A DNA stretch of 13,565 bases from Candidatus Woesearchaeota archaeon (GTDB lineage Archaea > Nanobdellota > Nanobdellia > Woesearchaeales > JACRKL01): positions 1 to 13,565 of the forward strand of contig JACRKK010000062.1 in the NCBI GenBank assembly GCA_016219795.1, in the 5' to 3' direction. Positions 6,158-11,409 of the stretch are shown here, piece after piece. The number at the start of each line of letters is the position of its first letter. Within the stretch, counting starts at the first letter, position 1. The notes under the pieces are model-generated. The model saw only the letters and a list, made by a program, of their open reading frames with translations, made no database searches and was not told the origin of the DNA. The translations under genes were made by a program, and so were the position numbers.

Positions 6158-6179
6158 CTAAACACATGGAAACTGTACG

Positions 6180-7625
6180 GTGACCATGACTATTGCATTA
6201 CACACAAATTCAACCACGCAGCAGATGTGGGTATTTGCTGTTCTTTCGCTGTTGGTTGGGAGCACGCTTGGTTTCGTTGCGGGGCAAGTAGCAGCGAATA
6301 GCCCAAGTTTAGCTGCTGGCGGGGCTTTTCAGGCACGGCAACTTCCCACAGCAGCACAACCATCATCATCACAGCTTGCACCGCAAATCGCCAATTGCTT
6401 GGATAGCGACGGCGGACTCAACTATTATCAAAAAGGCAAAACAAGTACTAAACGCGGTATTCTTGCTGTTGATACTTGTACTGGTTTCAGAACCCTTAAA
6501 GAGGGATACTGTGAGAATGGAACCATTAAATCACGGATATACACCTGTAACTTTAGTTGTAGGGACGGTGTCTGCATAGATACCCCCCCTCCTTTCCGTT
6601 TTGGTACGCCAGGAGATGCACTAGAATTGTATGAACCACTTGAAGAGACGACTTCTCCCATCCGGGAATCAGAATGGCCAGTCTTAAGCAGTGGTTCCAT
6701 TACTACACCATTAGGTACTACTTCCTTTACTCAGGAGCTGAGTTTTCAGAACAGTTCGGGAAAACCTTTATTTGCAGACAACGGTAACGATGAAGTAGGT
6801 GATTTTCTGAAGTTTATTGATGGCACCCATACCTTTGAATATCGCCTGATATTTTCTTCCCCAGGATTGCAGGGAAGTGTGCAAAGCGGGCAAATCCCTG
6901 ACTTTTCCGGGAAAGTCATCAATATAATAGGAAGGAATTATTCAATAACTTCAGTGTCGGAAAATGTAAGTGATGTCAGGATAACAGCAACTGACGGCAC
7001 AACAACCCTTGAATTCAGAGATTCTAACACTTCTGATACTGCATATTCTCACAGTCTACGGGTGAATGGTTCTTTTATTCCTTCAGGGAAAATAAGGATT
7101 ATTTCAACCAATAACGGAGGTGTTTTCTCTTTAGGTGAGATAGACTATATCCTTGAGACTTATAGCATTTATGGTGATGCGTATATACCTCCTAACGGAA
7201 AATATAGCGACTTCATCTATTATAAACAGGGAATGCTCCACGACGGCTGGGATATCTATTATGATGGGCTGACGACACAGTCTTATACCTCAACATTGCT
7301 CTTGGCAAGTAACTCAATAAACTACACCCTCCGAACACCAGCAGCACAATTTGATGAAAATGGAGCAAGGCAACGGGATGGTACGATGACTTTGGGAGAT
7401 GAAGTGGTAAATGTAGTCATCCAGAACTGCAACATTAACATCCTGCCAAACAATTTCCTGCAGATGTATACTGATCCCGCAAATCCTATTGAGCAGTCAG
7501 GTATGACATCCTACGGTAACTATTTCTTCCTCCACTCAAATGGTGCACTGGATTGTAATGGTGTGTTAGAGATAGTACATCCATCATCACAACGCTTCGC
7601 GCAAGTCTGGCTGCGCACGCGCTGA
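6180..7625 (+). CDS. Membrane-anchored, cysteine-containing S-layer-like surface protein
   Basis: A 481-residue exported protein of unknown role. One hydrophobic segment (residues ~17-36, MWVFAVLSLLVGSTLGFVAG) acts as a signal or N-terminal anchor, followed by an A/S/P/Q-rich linker to about residue 70. Residues 73-132 hold six cysteines (73, 100, 111, 123, 127, 132) in a small domain opening CLDSDGGLNYYQKG. From memory, this CxDSDGGxNYY pattern recurs in DPANN surface proteins. The rest is rich in strands and polar residues; DFSGKVINIIGRNYSITSVS resembles the repeated strand element of archaeal S-layer proteins. Two more cysteines (417, 459) may form a disulphide. Several N-glycosylation sequons (such as NSSG, NYSI, NVSD, NTSD, NGSF, NYTL) fit an outside location. 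The start is GTG at 6180 or ATG at 6186; both fit the promoter. No catalytic motif is seen. Confidence 0.75.
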   Translation: MTMTIALHTNSTTQQMWVFAVLSLLVGSTLGFVAGQVAANSPSLAAGGAFQARQLPTAAQPSSSQLAPQIANCLDSDGGLNYYQKGKTSTKRGILAVDTCTGFRTLKEGYCENGTIKSRIYTCNFSCRDGVCIDTPPPFRFGTPGDALELYEPLEETTSPIRESEWPVLSSGSITTPLGTTSFTQELSFQNSSGKPLFADNGNDEVGDFLKFIDGTHTFEYRLIFSSPGLQGSVQSGQIPDFSGKVINIIGRNYSITSVSENVSDVRITATDGTTTLEFRDSNTSDTAYSHSLRVNGSFIPSGKIRIISTNNGGVFSLGEIDYILETYSIYGDAYIPPNGKYSDFIYYKQGMLHDGWDIYYDGLTTQSYTSTLLLASNSINYTLRTPAAQFDENGARQRDGTMTLGDEVVNVVIQNCNINILPNNFLQMYTDPANPIEQSGMTSYGNYFFLHSNGALDCNGVLEIVHPSSQRFAQVWLRTR

Positions 7626-7650
7626 TTTTTTGTTTTTTTTTTATTTTCAA
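7624..7650 (+). terminator. T-rich terminator after the S-layer-like gene
   Basis: Directly after the TGA come T6, G, T10, A and TTTT. No stem-loop precedes it. It separates the surface protein gene from the microORF unit. Confidence 0.6.
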
Positions 7651-7732
7651 TTTTCCCGACGACAAATTTCTTTTTTTCTTTTTGAGGACTATTTCTAACA
7701 AAAAACTCAGCACAAAAATATCGTCGGAAAAA
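7651..7732. repeat. Spaced inverted repeat before the microORF promoter
   Basis: TTTTcCCGACGA (7651-7662) pairs with TCGTCGGaAAAA (7721-7732) with one mismatch across a 58-base T- and A-rich loop. It lies between the terminator of one gene and the TATA box of the next. It may be chance, an operator, or the stem of an unknown RNA. Confidence 0.35.
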
Positions 7733-7738
7733 CAAAAC

Positions 7739-7749
7739 TTTTATAAATA
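7739..7749 (+). promoter_or_regulatory. Strong TATA box of the microORF unit
   Basis: TTTTATAAATA, one of the best TATA matches in the window. It predicts transcription starting near 7771, exactly at the foot of the hairpin at 7772-7786. Confidence 0.7.
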
Positions 7750-7771
7750 AGTTACATCATTAAAAAGAGTA

Positions 7772-7786
7772 AACTCAGTATGAGTT
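7772..7786 (+). promoter_or_regulatory. 5'-terminal mRNA hairpin
   Basis: AACTCA, loop GTA, TGAGTT form a perfect six-pair hairpin. With the predicted start near 7771 it would cap the 5' end of the transcript, upstream of GGTGA (7798-7802) and the ATG at 7807. A role in mRNA stability or translation is inferred. Confidence 0.5.
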
Positions 7787-7806
7787 GAAACAAAAAAGGT
7801 GAAATA

Positions 7807-7860
7807 ATGGCTGGAAAAAAGAAAAAAGTAACCAAAGGCAAGAAAAAGAAGAAGAAGTAA
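7807..7860 (+). CDS. Lysine-rich 17-residue microprotein (candidate)
   Basis: Too short for ordinary ORF callers. ATG to TAA encodes MAGKKKKVTKGKKKKKK, with 11 lysines in 17 residues, so an extremely basic peptide. Support that it is translated: a strong TATA box (7739-7749), a Shine-Dalgarno GGTGA (7798-7802) four bases before the ATG, and a terminator hairpin just after the stop, giving a self-contained unit of about 130 bases. Possible roles are binding to rRNA or DNA as a polycation, comparable in size and charge only to the tiny ribosomal protein eL41, or a leader peptide; there is no sequence match to claim. The unit might also be a small RNA whose A/G-rich centre merely happens to read as lysine codons. 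Function unknown. Confidence 0.55.
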   Translation: MAGKKKKVTKGKKKKKK

Positions 7861-7872
7861 TTCTTTTTGCGT

Positions 7873-7906
7873 TTGCCTCCCCCTTTGGAGGCAACCGTCC
7901 TTTTTT
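7873..7906 (+). terminator. Stem-loop terminator of the microORF unit
   Basis: TTGCCTCC (7873-7880) and GGAGGCAA (7887-7894) form a perfect eight-pair stem with a six-base loop, followed after six bases by T6 (7901-7906). This is an intrinsic-type terminator, unlike the plain T-tracts elsewhere in the window. Confidence 0.65.
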
Positions 7907-7916
7907 CTCCCATAAA

Positions 7917-7925
7917 TTTTTTAAA
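7917..7925 (+). promoter_or_regulatory. TATA box of the UPF0200 kinase gene
   Basis: TTTTTTAAA, centred 26 bases before the ATG at 7947, predicting a leaderless mRNA. Confidence 0.55.
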
Positions 7926-7946
7926 CAACTCAATCATTGTTTCTGC

Positions 7947-8513
7947 ATGACCATTGTTGCGTTAGTAGGGATGCCTGGTTCAGGAAAGAGCGAAGTTGCT
8001 GCTTTTCTCAAAATGAGGGGATATGCACTCATCAGATTTGGCGACGTTACTGATGCTGCGCTTAAAGAGCGCAATCTGCCCCAAACCCCTCAAAACGAAC
8101 AGTATGTGCGTGAGGAATTGCGCAAAAAGCAGGGGATGGATGCTTATGCCAAACTTAATCTTCCCATTATTACCAAGAAAGCAGGCAATGTTGTGCTTGA
8201 TGGGATGCGCAGCTGGGAAGAATATCTCTTTCTGAAGAGGCATTTTGGCAAAAGACTAGTGGTTGTTGCAATTATCGCCCCACCTTCCGTGAGGTACGAA
8301 CGGCTATTGCAGCGGCGGGTGCGCCCCCTGACATTGCAGGAGGCGGTTGCACGAGACCATGCTGAGATTGAGAATCTGCATATTGCAGGGCCGATTGTTA
8401 TGGCGGATTATACGCTTTCCAATCAGAAAACGCTTGCTTCATTCAAAGAAGAAACAGAAAAAATAAAAAAAAAAATAGAGCAAAGCTCTAGTTTTATTCC
8501 AGATACAGACTGA
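7947..8513 (+). CDS. UPF0200 P-loop kinase (adenylate-kinase / dephospho-CoA-kinase-like)
   Basis: A cytoplasmic P-loop NTPase of 188 residues in the fold of nucleotide and dephospho-CoA kinases. Walker A is GMPGSGKS (8-15). The archaeal UPF0200 pattern follows in order: RFGDV (30-34), LPQTPQNEQYVREELR, GMDAYAKL (63-70), VVLDGMRS (82-89, with the acidic residue at the end of a strand), VVVAIIAPPSVRYERLLQR and ADYTLSN near the end. The arginines around 124-128 (RRVRP) may belong to the lid that closes on the phosphate donor. The physiological substrate of the family is not established to my knowledge, so only 'phosphotransfer to a small molecule' is safe. It is a single gene with its own leaderless promoter; its last 20 bases overlap, tail to tail, the end of the uS15 gene. 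Confidence 0.85.
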   Translation: MTIVALVGMPGSGKSEVAAFLKMRGYALIRFGDVTDAALKERNLPQTPQNEQYVREELRKKQGMDAYAKLNLPIITKKAGNVVLDGMRSWEEYLFLKRHFGKRLVVVAIIAPPSVRYERLLQRRVRPLTLQEAVARDHAEIENLHIAGPIVMADYTLSNQKTLASFKEETEKIKKKIEQSSSFIPDTD

Positions 8514-8949
8514 CGTTCTCCGGATCGTATTTCCACTTGGGATCCAGCACTTTTCTTTGTTTGTAATATTTCATTAGTCGCCTGATCTTGGAATCCGTTA
8601 GTTGGACGCCGCGCAATGCCGTCATATCCTGTTTGTGCGCTTCCGCATGCTTTCGGACAGCGACGCTCTTTTTGATAAGTGCCATAAGATCCTCAGGAAG
8701 CTTAGGCAGGAGGTGTTTTTCCTTCAGAACATCATTGATTCTCTTGCCAAGCACAGTCTTGGTGCTTGGAACGCCATAGACATCCCGGAGTGTAGTACCT
8801 ATCAGACTTGCATTCTTCCCTTCTTTGGAGAGCTTGACAATCAACAGTTCGACTTCTTTCTCCTTGTACCGAAGCCAGCTTGGCTTTATCTTCCGGATGG
8901 GTTTGGTGCTACCGGATTTTCCTTTTTTTCTGGAATGCATTCGTGCCAT
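8494..8949 (-). CDS. rps15: Small-subunit ribosomal protein uS15
   Basis: It binds the central domain of 16S rRNA early in 30S assembly. The 151 residues match the long archaeal/eukaryotic form: the N-terminal extension MARMHSRKKGKSGSTKPIRK, then PSWLRYKEKEVELLIVKLSK with SLIGTTLRDVYGVPSTK, and the bacterial-like core ending in LTDSKIRRLMKYYKQRKVLDPKWKY. The ATG at 8947-8949 follows GAGGGA (minus strand, 8955-8960) by five bases; a second Met at codon 4 is less likely. It has its own promoter at 9067-9074 and a leader of about 95 bases with secondary structure. The end overlaps the convergent UPF0200 kinase gene by 20 bases. Confidence 0.97.
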   Translation of the reverse strand: MARMHSRKKGKSGSTKPIRKIKPSWLRYKEKEVELLIVKLSKEGKNASLIGTTLRDVYGVPSTKTVLGKRINDVLKEKHLLPKLPEDLMALIKKSVAVRKHAEAHKQDMTALRGVQLTDSKIRRLMKYYKQRKVLDPKWKYDPENVSLYLE

Positions 8950-9011
8950 GCAAATCCCTCACATCTATTTTATGGTGCAATGCCCGAAGAAACAGCTTGT
9001 GTGACCCCGGT

Positions 9012-9036
9012 ATAAGCAAGCCAAAAGCCGGCTTAT
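9012..9036 (-). promoter_or_regulatory. Hairpin in the uS15 leader
   Basis: ATAAGC (9012-9017) pairs with GCTTAT (9031-9036); an alternative stem, AAGCC (9018-9022) with GGCTT (9030-9034), competes with it. It lies within the ~95-base untranslated leader expected from the TATA box. Bacterial uS15 represses its own translation through leader structures; an equivalent here is speculation. Confidence 0.35.
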
Positions 9037-9066
9037 CCATCGCTTAGCAGGAGAAAAGAGGGTTTG

Positions 9067-9074
9067 TTTATAAA
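9067..9074 (-). promoter_or_regulatory. TATA box of uS15
   Basis: The minus strand reads TTTATAAA, just beyond the stop codon of the upstream CNNM gene. It predicts a start near 9044 and therefore an unusually long leader for this window. Confidence 0.6.
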
Positions 9075-9076
9075 TA

Positions 9077-10309
9077 TTAGCGTTTCTTGATGCTCACTTT
9101 CTGTATGTTTTTCTCCCCCATCTCTATAATTTCAAAGGAAAGGTCTTTAACATCTACAGTATCGCTAACCTGGGGGATCTTTTTGAGCTTTGCGAGAATA
9201 AATGCACTGATTGTCATGGTATCTTTGGCTGGAATGGTAATCTGAAAGAATTCGTTAACTTCCCTGACACCGGTATTCCCCTCAACAATGAGGGTCTTGC
9301 TGTCCAACCGCTTCATAAATTCAGTCTTGACATCTGTTTCATCACGGATTTCTCCGACAATCTGCTCAATGATGTCTTCCAGCGTAACAAGGCCTGCGGT
9401 ACCTCCATGCTCATCCACCACAATCGCCATGTGCGTGCGCTTTTTCTTGAGCTCCCGGAACAAATTGCTGATGACTGTTGTTTTTGGCACAAAAATGGGA
9501 GAGGAGGCTATCTGGTGGAGTTTTTTGTCCATATTTCCTTCATTTATCTCCTTCATAATGTCTTTGATAAAGACAATGCCCGTGATGTTATCCCTGGTTT
9601 TGCTATAAATCGGAACACGGGAGTAGTTGTTTTCTGTGAATAGAGACAAGGCCTGTTTGATGGTCATTCGCTGGGCCAAGCAGAATATTTTGGTGCGGTG
9701 TGTCATGATATCCACTACCGTAATGTCTTTGAACCTAAGTACACCCTCAATGAACTCTTTTTCCTTTTTTTCGATGGTTTTCTCTTCAACCCCAATTTTC
9801 AGATAGCTTCTGATCATCTCCTCGCTAATGAGGTTCTCATTCTGCTTAGATTTAGGCGGACCTAAGAGCAGGGTGGTCATCCCTCCAAATAGAATGGTAA
9901 CTGGCCGCAGAACAAAGATGAAGAAAGAGACGGGTCGTACCATGAGCAAAGCCATCTTTTCGGCATGGTGAAGTGCAAAACTTTTAGGTATTATCTCTCC
10001 AAATGTAAGGATAATGAGTGTCATGATGCCTGTGGCGATTCCCACTCCGTTGGATCCAAATGCGGTAGTTGCCATATAGGTGGCAATGGAGGATGCTGCT
10101 ATATTCACAATATTATTCCCTACCAGAAGCGTGGTGAGAAGTTTACGTGGGTTGTTTTTGATGGCTTCCAGAGTTTTTGCTCCTCTTATTTTTTCACGGA
10201 CCAACTGCCTGATCCGGATTCTGCTGAGGCTGGTGAATGCTGTTTCTGTACAGGAGAAAAACGCAGACAACGCTACAAGTATTCCCAAAGCAAGATAATC
10301 CCATATCAT
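9077..10309 (-). CDS. CNNM/CorC-type membrane protein with CBS domains (COG1253)
   Basis: 410 residues in the standard layout of this family. A DUF21 (CNNM) membrane domain spans about 1-150, with hydrophobic segments at 3-19, 58-80, 88-103 and 122-145 and the signatures TETAFTSLSR (21-30) and FGEIIPKS (103-110). A CBS pair spans about 200-322, including RVPIYSKTRDNITGIVFIKD and VVDEHGGTAGLVTLEDIIE (297-315). A CorC_HlyC domain occupies about 340-410. Relatives bind Mg-ATP in the CBS pair and act in magnesium or other cation efflux or its control; older databases call them 'hemolysins', which is misleading. All domains are present, so the protein looks complete. It has its own promoter with leaderless spacing. 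The gene before it on this strand is tRNA-Thr. Confidence 0.93.
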   Translation of the reverse strand: MIWDYLALGILVALSAFFSCTETAFTSLSRIRIRQLVREKIRGAKTLEAIKNNPRKLLTTLLVGNNIVNIAASSIATYMATTAFGSNGVGIATGIMTLIILTFGEIIPKSFALHHAEKMALLMVRPVSFFIFVLRPVTILFGGMTTLLLGPPKSKQNENLISEEMIRSYLKIGVEEKTIEKKEKEFIEGVLRFKDITVVDIMTHRTKIFCLAQRMTIKQALSLFTENNYSRVPIYSKTRDNITGIVFIKDIMKEINEGNMDKKLHQIASSPIFVPKTTVISNLFRELKKKRTHMAIVVDEHGGTAGLVTLEDIIEQIVGEIRDETDVKTEFMKRLDSKTLIVEGNTGVREVNEFFQITIPAKDTMTISAFILAKLKKIPQVSDTVDVKDLSFEIIEMGEKNIQKVSIKKR

Positions 10310-10330
10310 AGAACTTTGTCTTGCAGTGCA

Positions 10331-10340
10331 CCTATTTAAG
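10331..10340 (-). promoter_or_regulatory. TATA box of the CNNM gene
   Basis: The minus strand reads CTTAAATAGG, centred about 26 bases before the ATG at 10309, predicting a leaderless mRNA. Confidence 0.65.
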
Positions 10341-10352
10341 TGTTTTGAGTTT

Positions 10353-10365
10353 GAAAAAAGAAAAT
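10353..10365 (-). terminator. T-tract after tRNA-Thr
   Basis: The minus strand reads ATTTTCTTTTTTC directly after the tRNA 3' end. It is a typical archaeal T-rich terminator. Confidence 0.55.
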
Positions 10366-10366
10366 C

Positions 10367-10451
10367 AGCCTCTACCGAGACTTGAACTCGGGACCTTTAC
10401 CTCTTTGGAAAATTTTACCAAGGTAACGCTCTACCGCTGAGCTATAGAGGC
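10367..10451 (-). tRNA. tRNA-Thr(GGT) with a 13-nt intron
   Basis: Read on the minus strand, all arms fold. The acceptor is GCCTCTA with TAGAGGC; the D arm is GCTC-AGCGGTA-GAGC; the anticodon stem is TTACC with GGTAA; the variable loop is AGGTC; the T arm is CCGAG-TTCAAGT-CTCGG; the discriminator is T. The anticodon loop TTGGTA/A gives anticodon GGT, decoding ACC/ACU threonine. C2-G71, G35, U36 and U73 agree with archaeal threonine identity. CCA is not encoded. A 13-base intron (plus coordinates 10403-10415) sits between positions 37 and 38. The gene has no TATA box close upstream; the nearest (10617-10626) is correctly spaced for a second, incomplete copy of its 5' end at 10575-10590, so this tRNA is probably cut from a longer precursor. 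Confidence 0.93.
10403..10415 (-). other. tRNA-Thr intron (position 37/38)
   Basis: AAATTTTCCAAAG on the minus strand. The anticodon bases TTGG pair with CCAA inside the intron, leaving an AGA bulge at the 3' splice site and the 5' site in the terminal loop. This is a relaxed bulge-helix form rather than a full bulge-helix-bulge. It would be cut by the archaeal tRNA splicing endonuclease. Confidence 0.8.
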
Positions 10452-10452
10452 A
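10437..10452 (-). repeat. Direct repeat, copy in the intact tRNA-Thr
   Basis: A 16-base identity, TGCCTCTATAGCTCAG on the minus strand, with the copy at 10575-10590. It covers the acceptor strand, bases 8-9 and the start of the D arm of tRNA-Thr. Confidence 0.85.
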
Positions 10453-10574
10453 TATGGTGCCTATTTCGTGGGACTTGGCTCTTTAAGACAAGTCCCTTTG
10501 ACTAAACTGCCGGATCTTTGAGGTCTCCTCAAAGATTGGTGAACTTGTTCACCATATGGTTTTCCATCCGCCGC
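10453..10574 (-). other. Hairpin-rich spacer between tRNA 5'-end copies
   Basis: No ORF and no recognised RNA family. There are three local stem-loops. ATCTTTGAGG with CCTCAAAGAT (10514-10536) has ten pairs and a three-base loop. GGGACTTG with CAAGTCCC (10470-10496) has eight pairs. GGTGAA with TTCACC (10538-10553) has six pairs and competes with an outer nine-pair inverted repeat, CATATGGTG (10451-10459) with CACCATATG (10550-10558). If the TATA box at 10617-10626 is the promoter, this stretch is transcribed ahead of tRNA-Thr. It could be the remains of a second tRNA gene, a small inserted element, or a structured RNA. Confidence 0.55.
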
Positions 10575-10590
10575 CTGAGCTATAGAGGCA
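10575..10590 (-). repeat. Direct repeat, detached tRNA 5' end
   Basis: Second copy of TGCCTCTATAGCTCAG, 138 bases upstream of the intact tRNA in the transcription direction. After it the sequence reads GCGGCGGATGG and cannot form a D arm (no GAGC). No anticodon or T arm follows, so it is a fragment. Confidence 0.85.
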
Positions 10591-10616
10591 GATTATAGGT
10601 TTGGTTTTCCTATCTC

Positions 10617-10626
10617 ATTTATAAAT
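10617..10626 (-). promoter_or_regulatory. TATA box for the tRNA-Thr transcription unit
   Basis: ATTTATAAAT predicts a start near 10595, six bases before the detached tRNA 5' end at 10589, which is normal spacing for an archaeal tRNA. It overlaps the stop codon of the small membrane protein gene. Confidence 0.6.
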
Positions 10627-10858
10627 GTTTATGCCCTACTATTTCCACTACTGCCTTTATCAAACCACCGACGGACAAGAGCATGATTAACCCATTTTCA
10701 AGGGCTGGAGAAAGGCCGGTCTGCAAAAGAGATACATTCTTTCTGAAACTGACAAATGCCAGCAGAAAAATCAGGAGAAAGATTCCCAGAAAAAAAAGCA
10801 TGGCTTTTATGGTCTTCTTGTGAGATTCGTGCATACAACGAAGAACATTGCAGAGCAT
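10619..10858 (-). CDS. Small two-helix membrane protein, unknown function
   Basis: 79 residues from the ATG at 10856-10858, or 71 from a second ATG (MHESHKKTIKAM...) at 10832-10834. Two hydrophobic helices are visible: MLFFLGIFLLIFLLAFVSF (about 20-38) and GLIMLLSVGGLIKAVVEIV (about 56-74). They are joined by a polar loop (RKNVSLLQTGLSPALEN), with a basic, histidine-containing N-terminus. The first ATG follows the stop of the winged-helix gene without a gap (TAAATG), which suggests translational coupling and an operon. No family is recognised. Its linkage to a putative regulator suggests a regulated or sensory membrane partner, but that is only context. Its last codon overlaps the TATA box of the tRNA unit. 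Confidence 0.65.
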   Translation of the reverse strand: MLCNVLRCMHESHKKTIKAMLFFLGIFLLIFLLAFVSFRKNVSLLQTGLSPALENGLIMLLSVGGLIKAVVEIVGHKHL

Positions 10859-11362
10859 TTAAAGGTTTTGGGGAGTAAGTGGAGTTTCCTCGTTCTTGAA
10901 CGTCTGGTCGATAGCAACAAAATATTCCCGCACGCGTTCGGTGATTGCTTCCAGATAAAAACGGGTTATTTTCTCATCGAAGGTAGGGAGAAGGGAACTG
11001 TTTTCGGTTATTCTATAGGTGTTCTTGACCTTTTCCACCAGGAACATATCCCTTAATCTCTTTAGCTGCCGTCGCACATTGGAGTGGGCAATACCATAGA
11101 GGGGCATATTATGCATTTTCCGGCATTCGATGGCCAAGGCCACAACTTCTTCTGACATTAGGGGTTTTCTATGGGTAAGAAGTGCATAGAAAATATCTAC
11201 AATCACATCCCGTGAATCGCCGGGCTGCAGAAGACCAACAGAAAGGCAGAGTTTTCTGACCAGCTCCCGTTTTGAAAGCCCAACAGGTTTTTCGTAACGC
11301 CGCAAGGTAAGTTCAGCAAGTGGCGTGTCGCGTGCGATGCTCTTCCTCTTTTTTTCTTCCAT
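10859..11362 (-). CDS. Winged-helix DNA-binding protein (putative transcription regulator)
   Basis: 167 residues, soluble. The N-terminal part has the conserved-looking block RRYEKPVGLSKRELVRKLCL and LLQPGDSRDVIVDIFYALL. A winged helix-turn-helix then spans about 52-120: helix 1 SRDVIVDIFYALLTH, helix 2 MSEEVVALAIEC, recognition helix SNVRRQLKRLRDMFLVEK, and wing KNTYRIT. A C-terminal helix (KITRFYLEAITERVREYF) may dimerise. From memory, similar proteins with the RYEPPVGLS and LLQPGDSRD blocks occur in many DPANN and other archaea without a known target. The mRNA is probably leaderless, and the stop abuts the ATG of the small membrane protein gene, forming an operon. No ligand-binding or phospho-acceptor domain is evident. 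Confidence 0.75.
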   Translation of the reverse strand: MEEKKRKSIARDTPLAELTLRRYEKPVGLSKRELVRKLCLSVGLLQPGDSRDVIVDIFYALLTHRKPLMSEEVVALAIECRKMHNMPLYGIAHSNVRRQLKRLRDMFLVEKVKNTYRITENSSLLPTFDEKITRFYLEAITERVREYFVAIDQTFKNEETPLTPQNL

Positions 11363-11381
11363 CCTAAACTTCCAAGAACTA

Positions 11382-11394
11382 CTTATATATATAG
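11382..11394 (-). promoter_or_regulatory. TATA box of the winged-helix operon
   Basis: The minus strand reads CTATATATATAAG, centred 26 bases before the ATG at 11362, predicting a leaderless mRNA. Confidence 0.65.
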
Positions 11395-11409
11395 CTTTTT
11401 GATGAAAAA

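Noticed and set aside
7752..7937. Minus-strand frame starting MIELFKKFMGEKRTVASK, followed by polyphenylalanine stretches
   Set aside because: The F-runs are the antisense of the lysine codons and A-tracts of the microORF unit; no promoter or ribosome binding site is visible, and the frame crosses the terminator hairpin and the plus-strand TATA box.
8602..9015. Long plus-strand frame (137 codons) opposite uS15
   Set aside because: It is antisense to the confidently identified uS15 gene and shows no family features.
10367..10589. Split or alternatively paired tRNA using the upstream 5' end with the tRNA-Thr 3' half
   Set aside because: The acceptor strands could pair, but the upstream copy cannot form a D arm, so the product would not be a normal tRNA.
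10453..10590. A second complete tRNA with large introns beginning at 10589
   Set aside because: After the first 15 bases no D-arm partner, anticodon arm or T-loop (TTCRA) can be found, even when hairpins are removed as possible introns.
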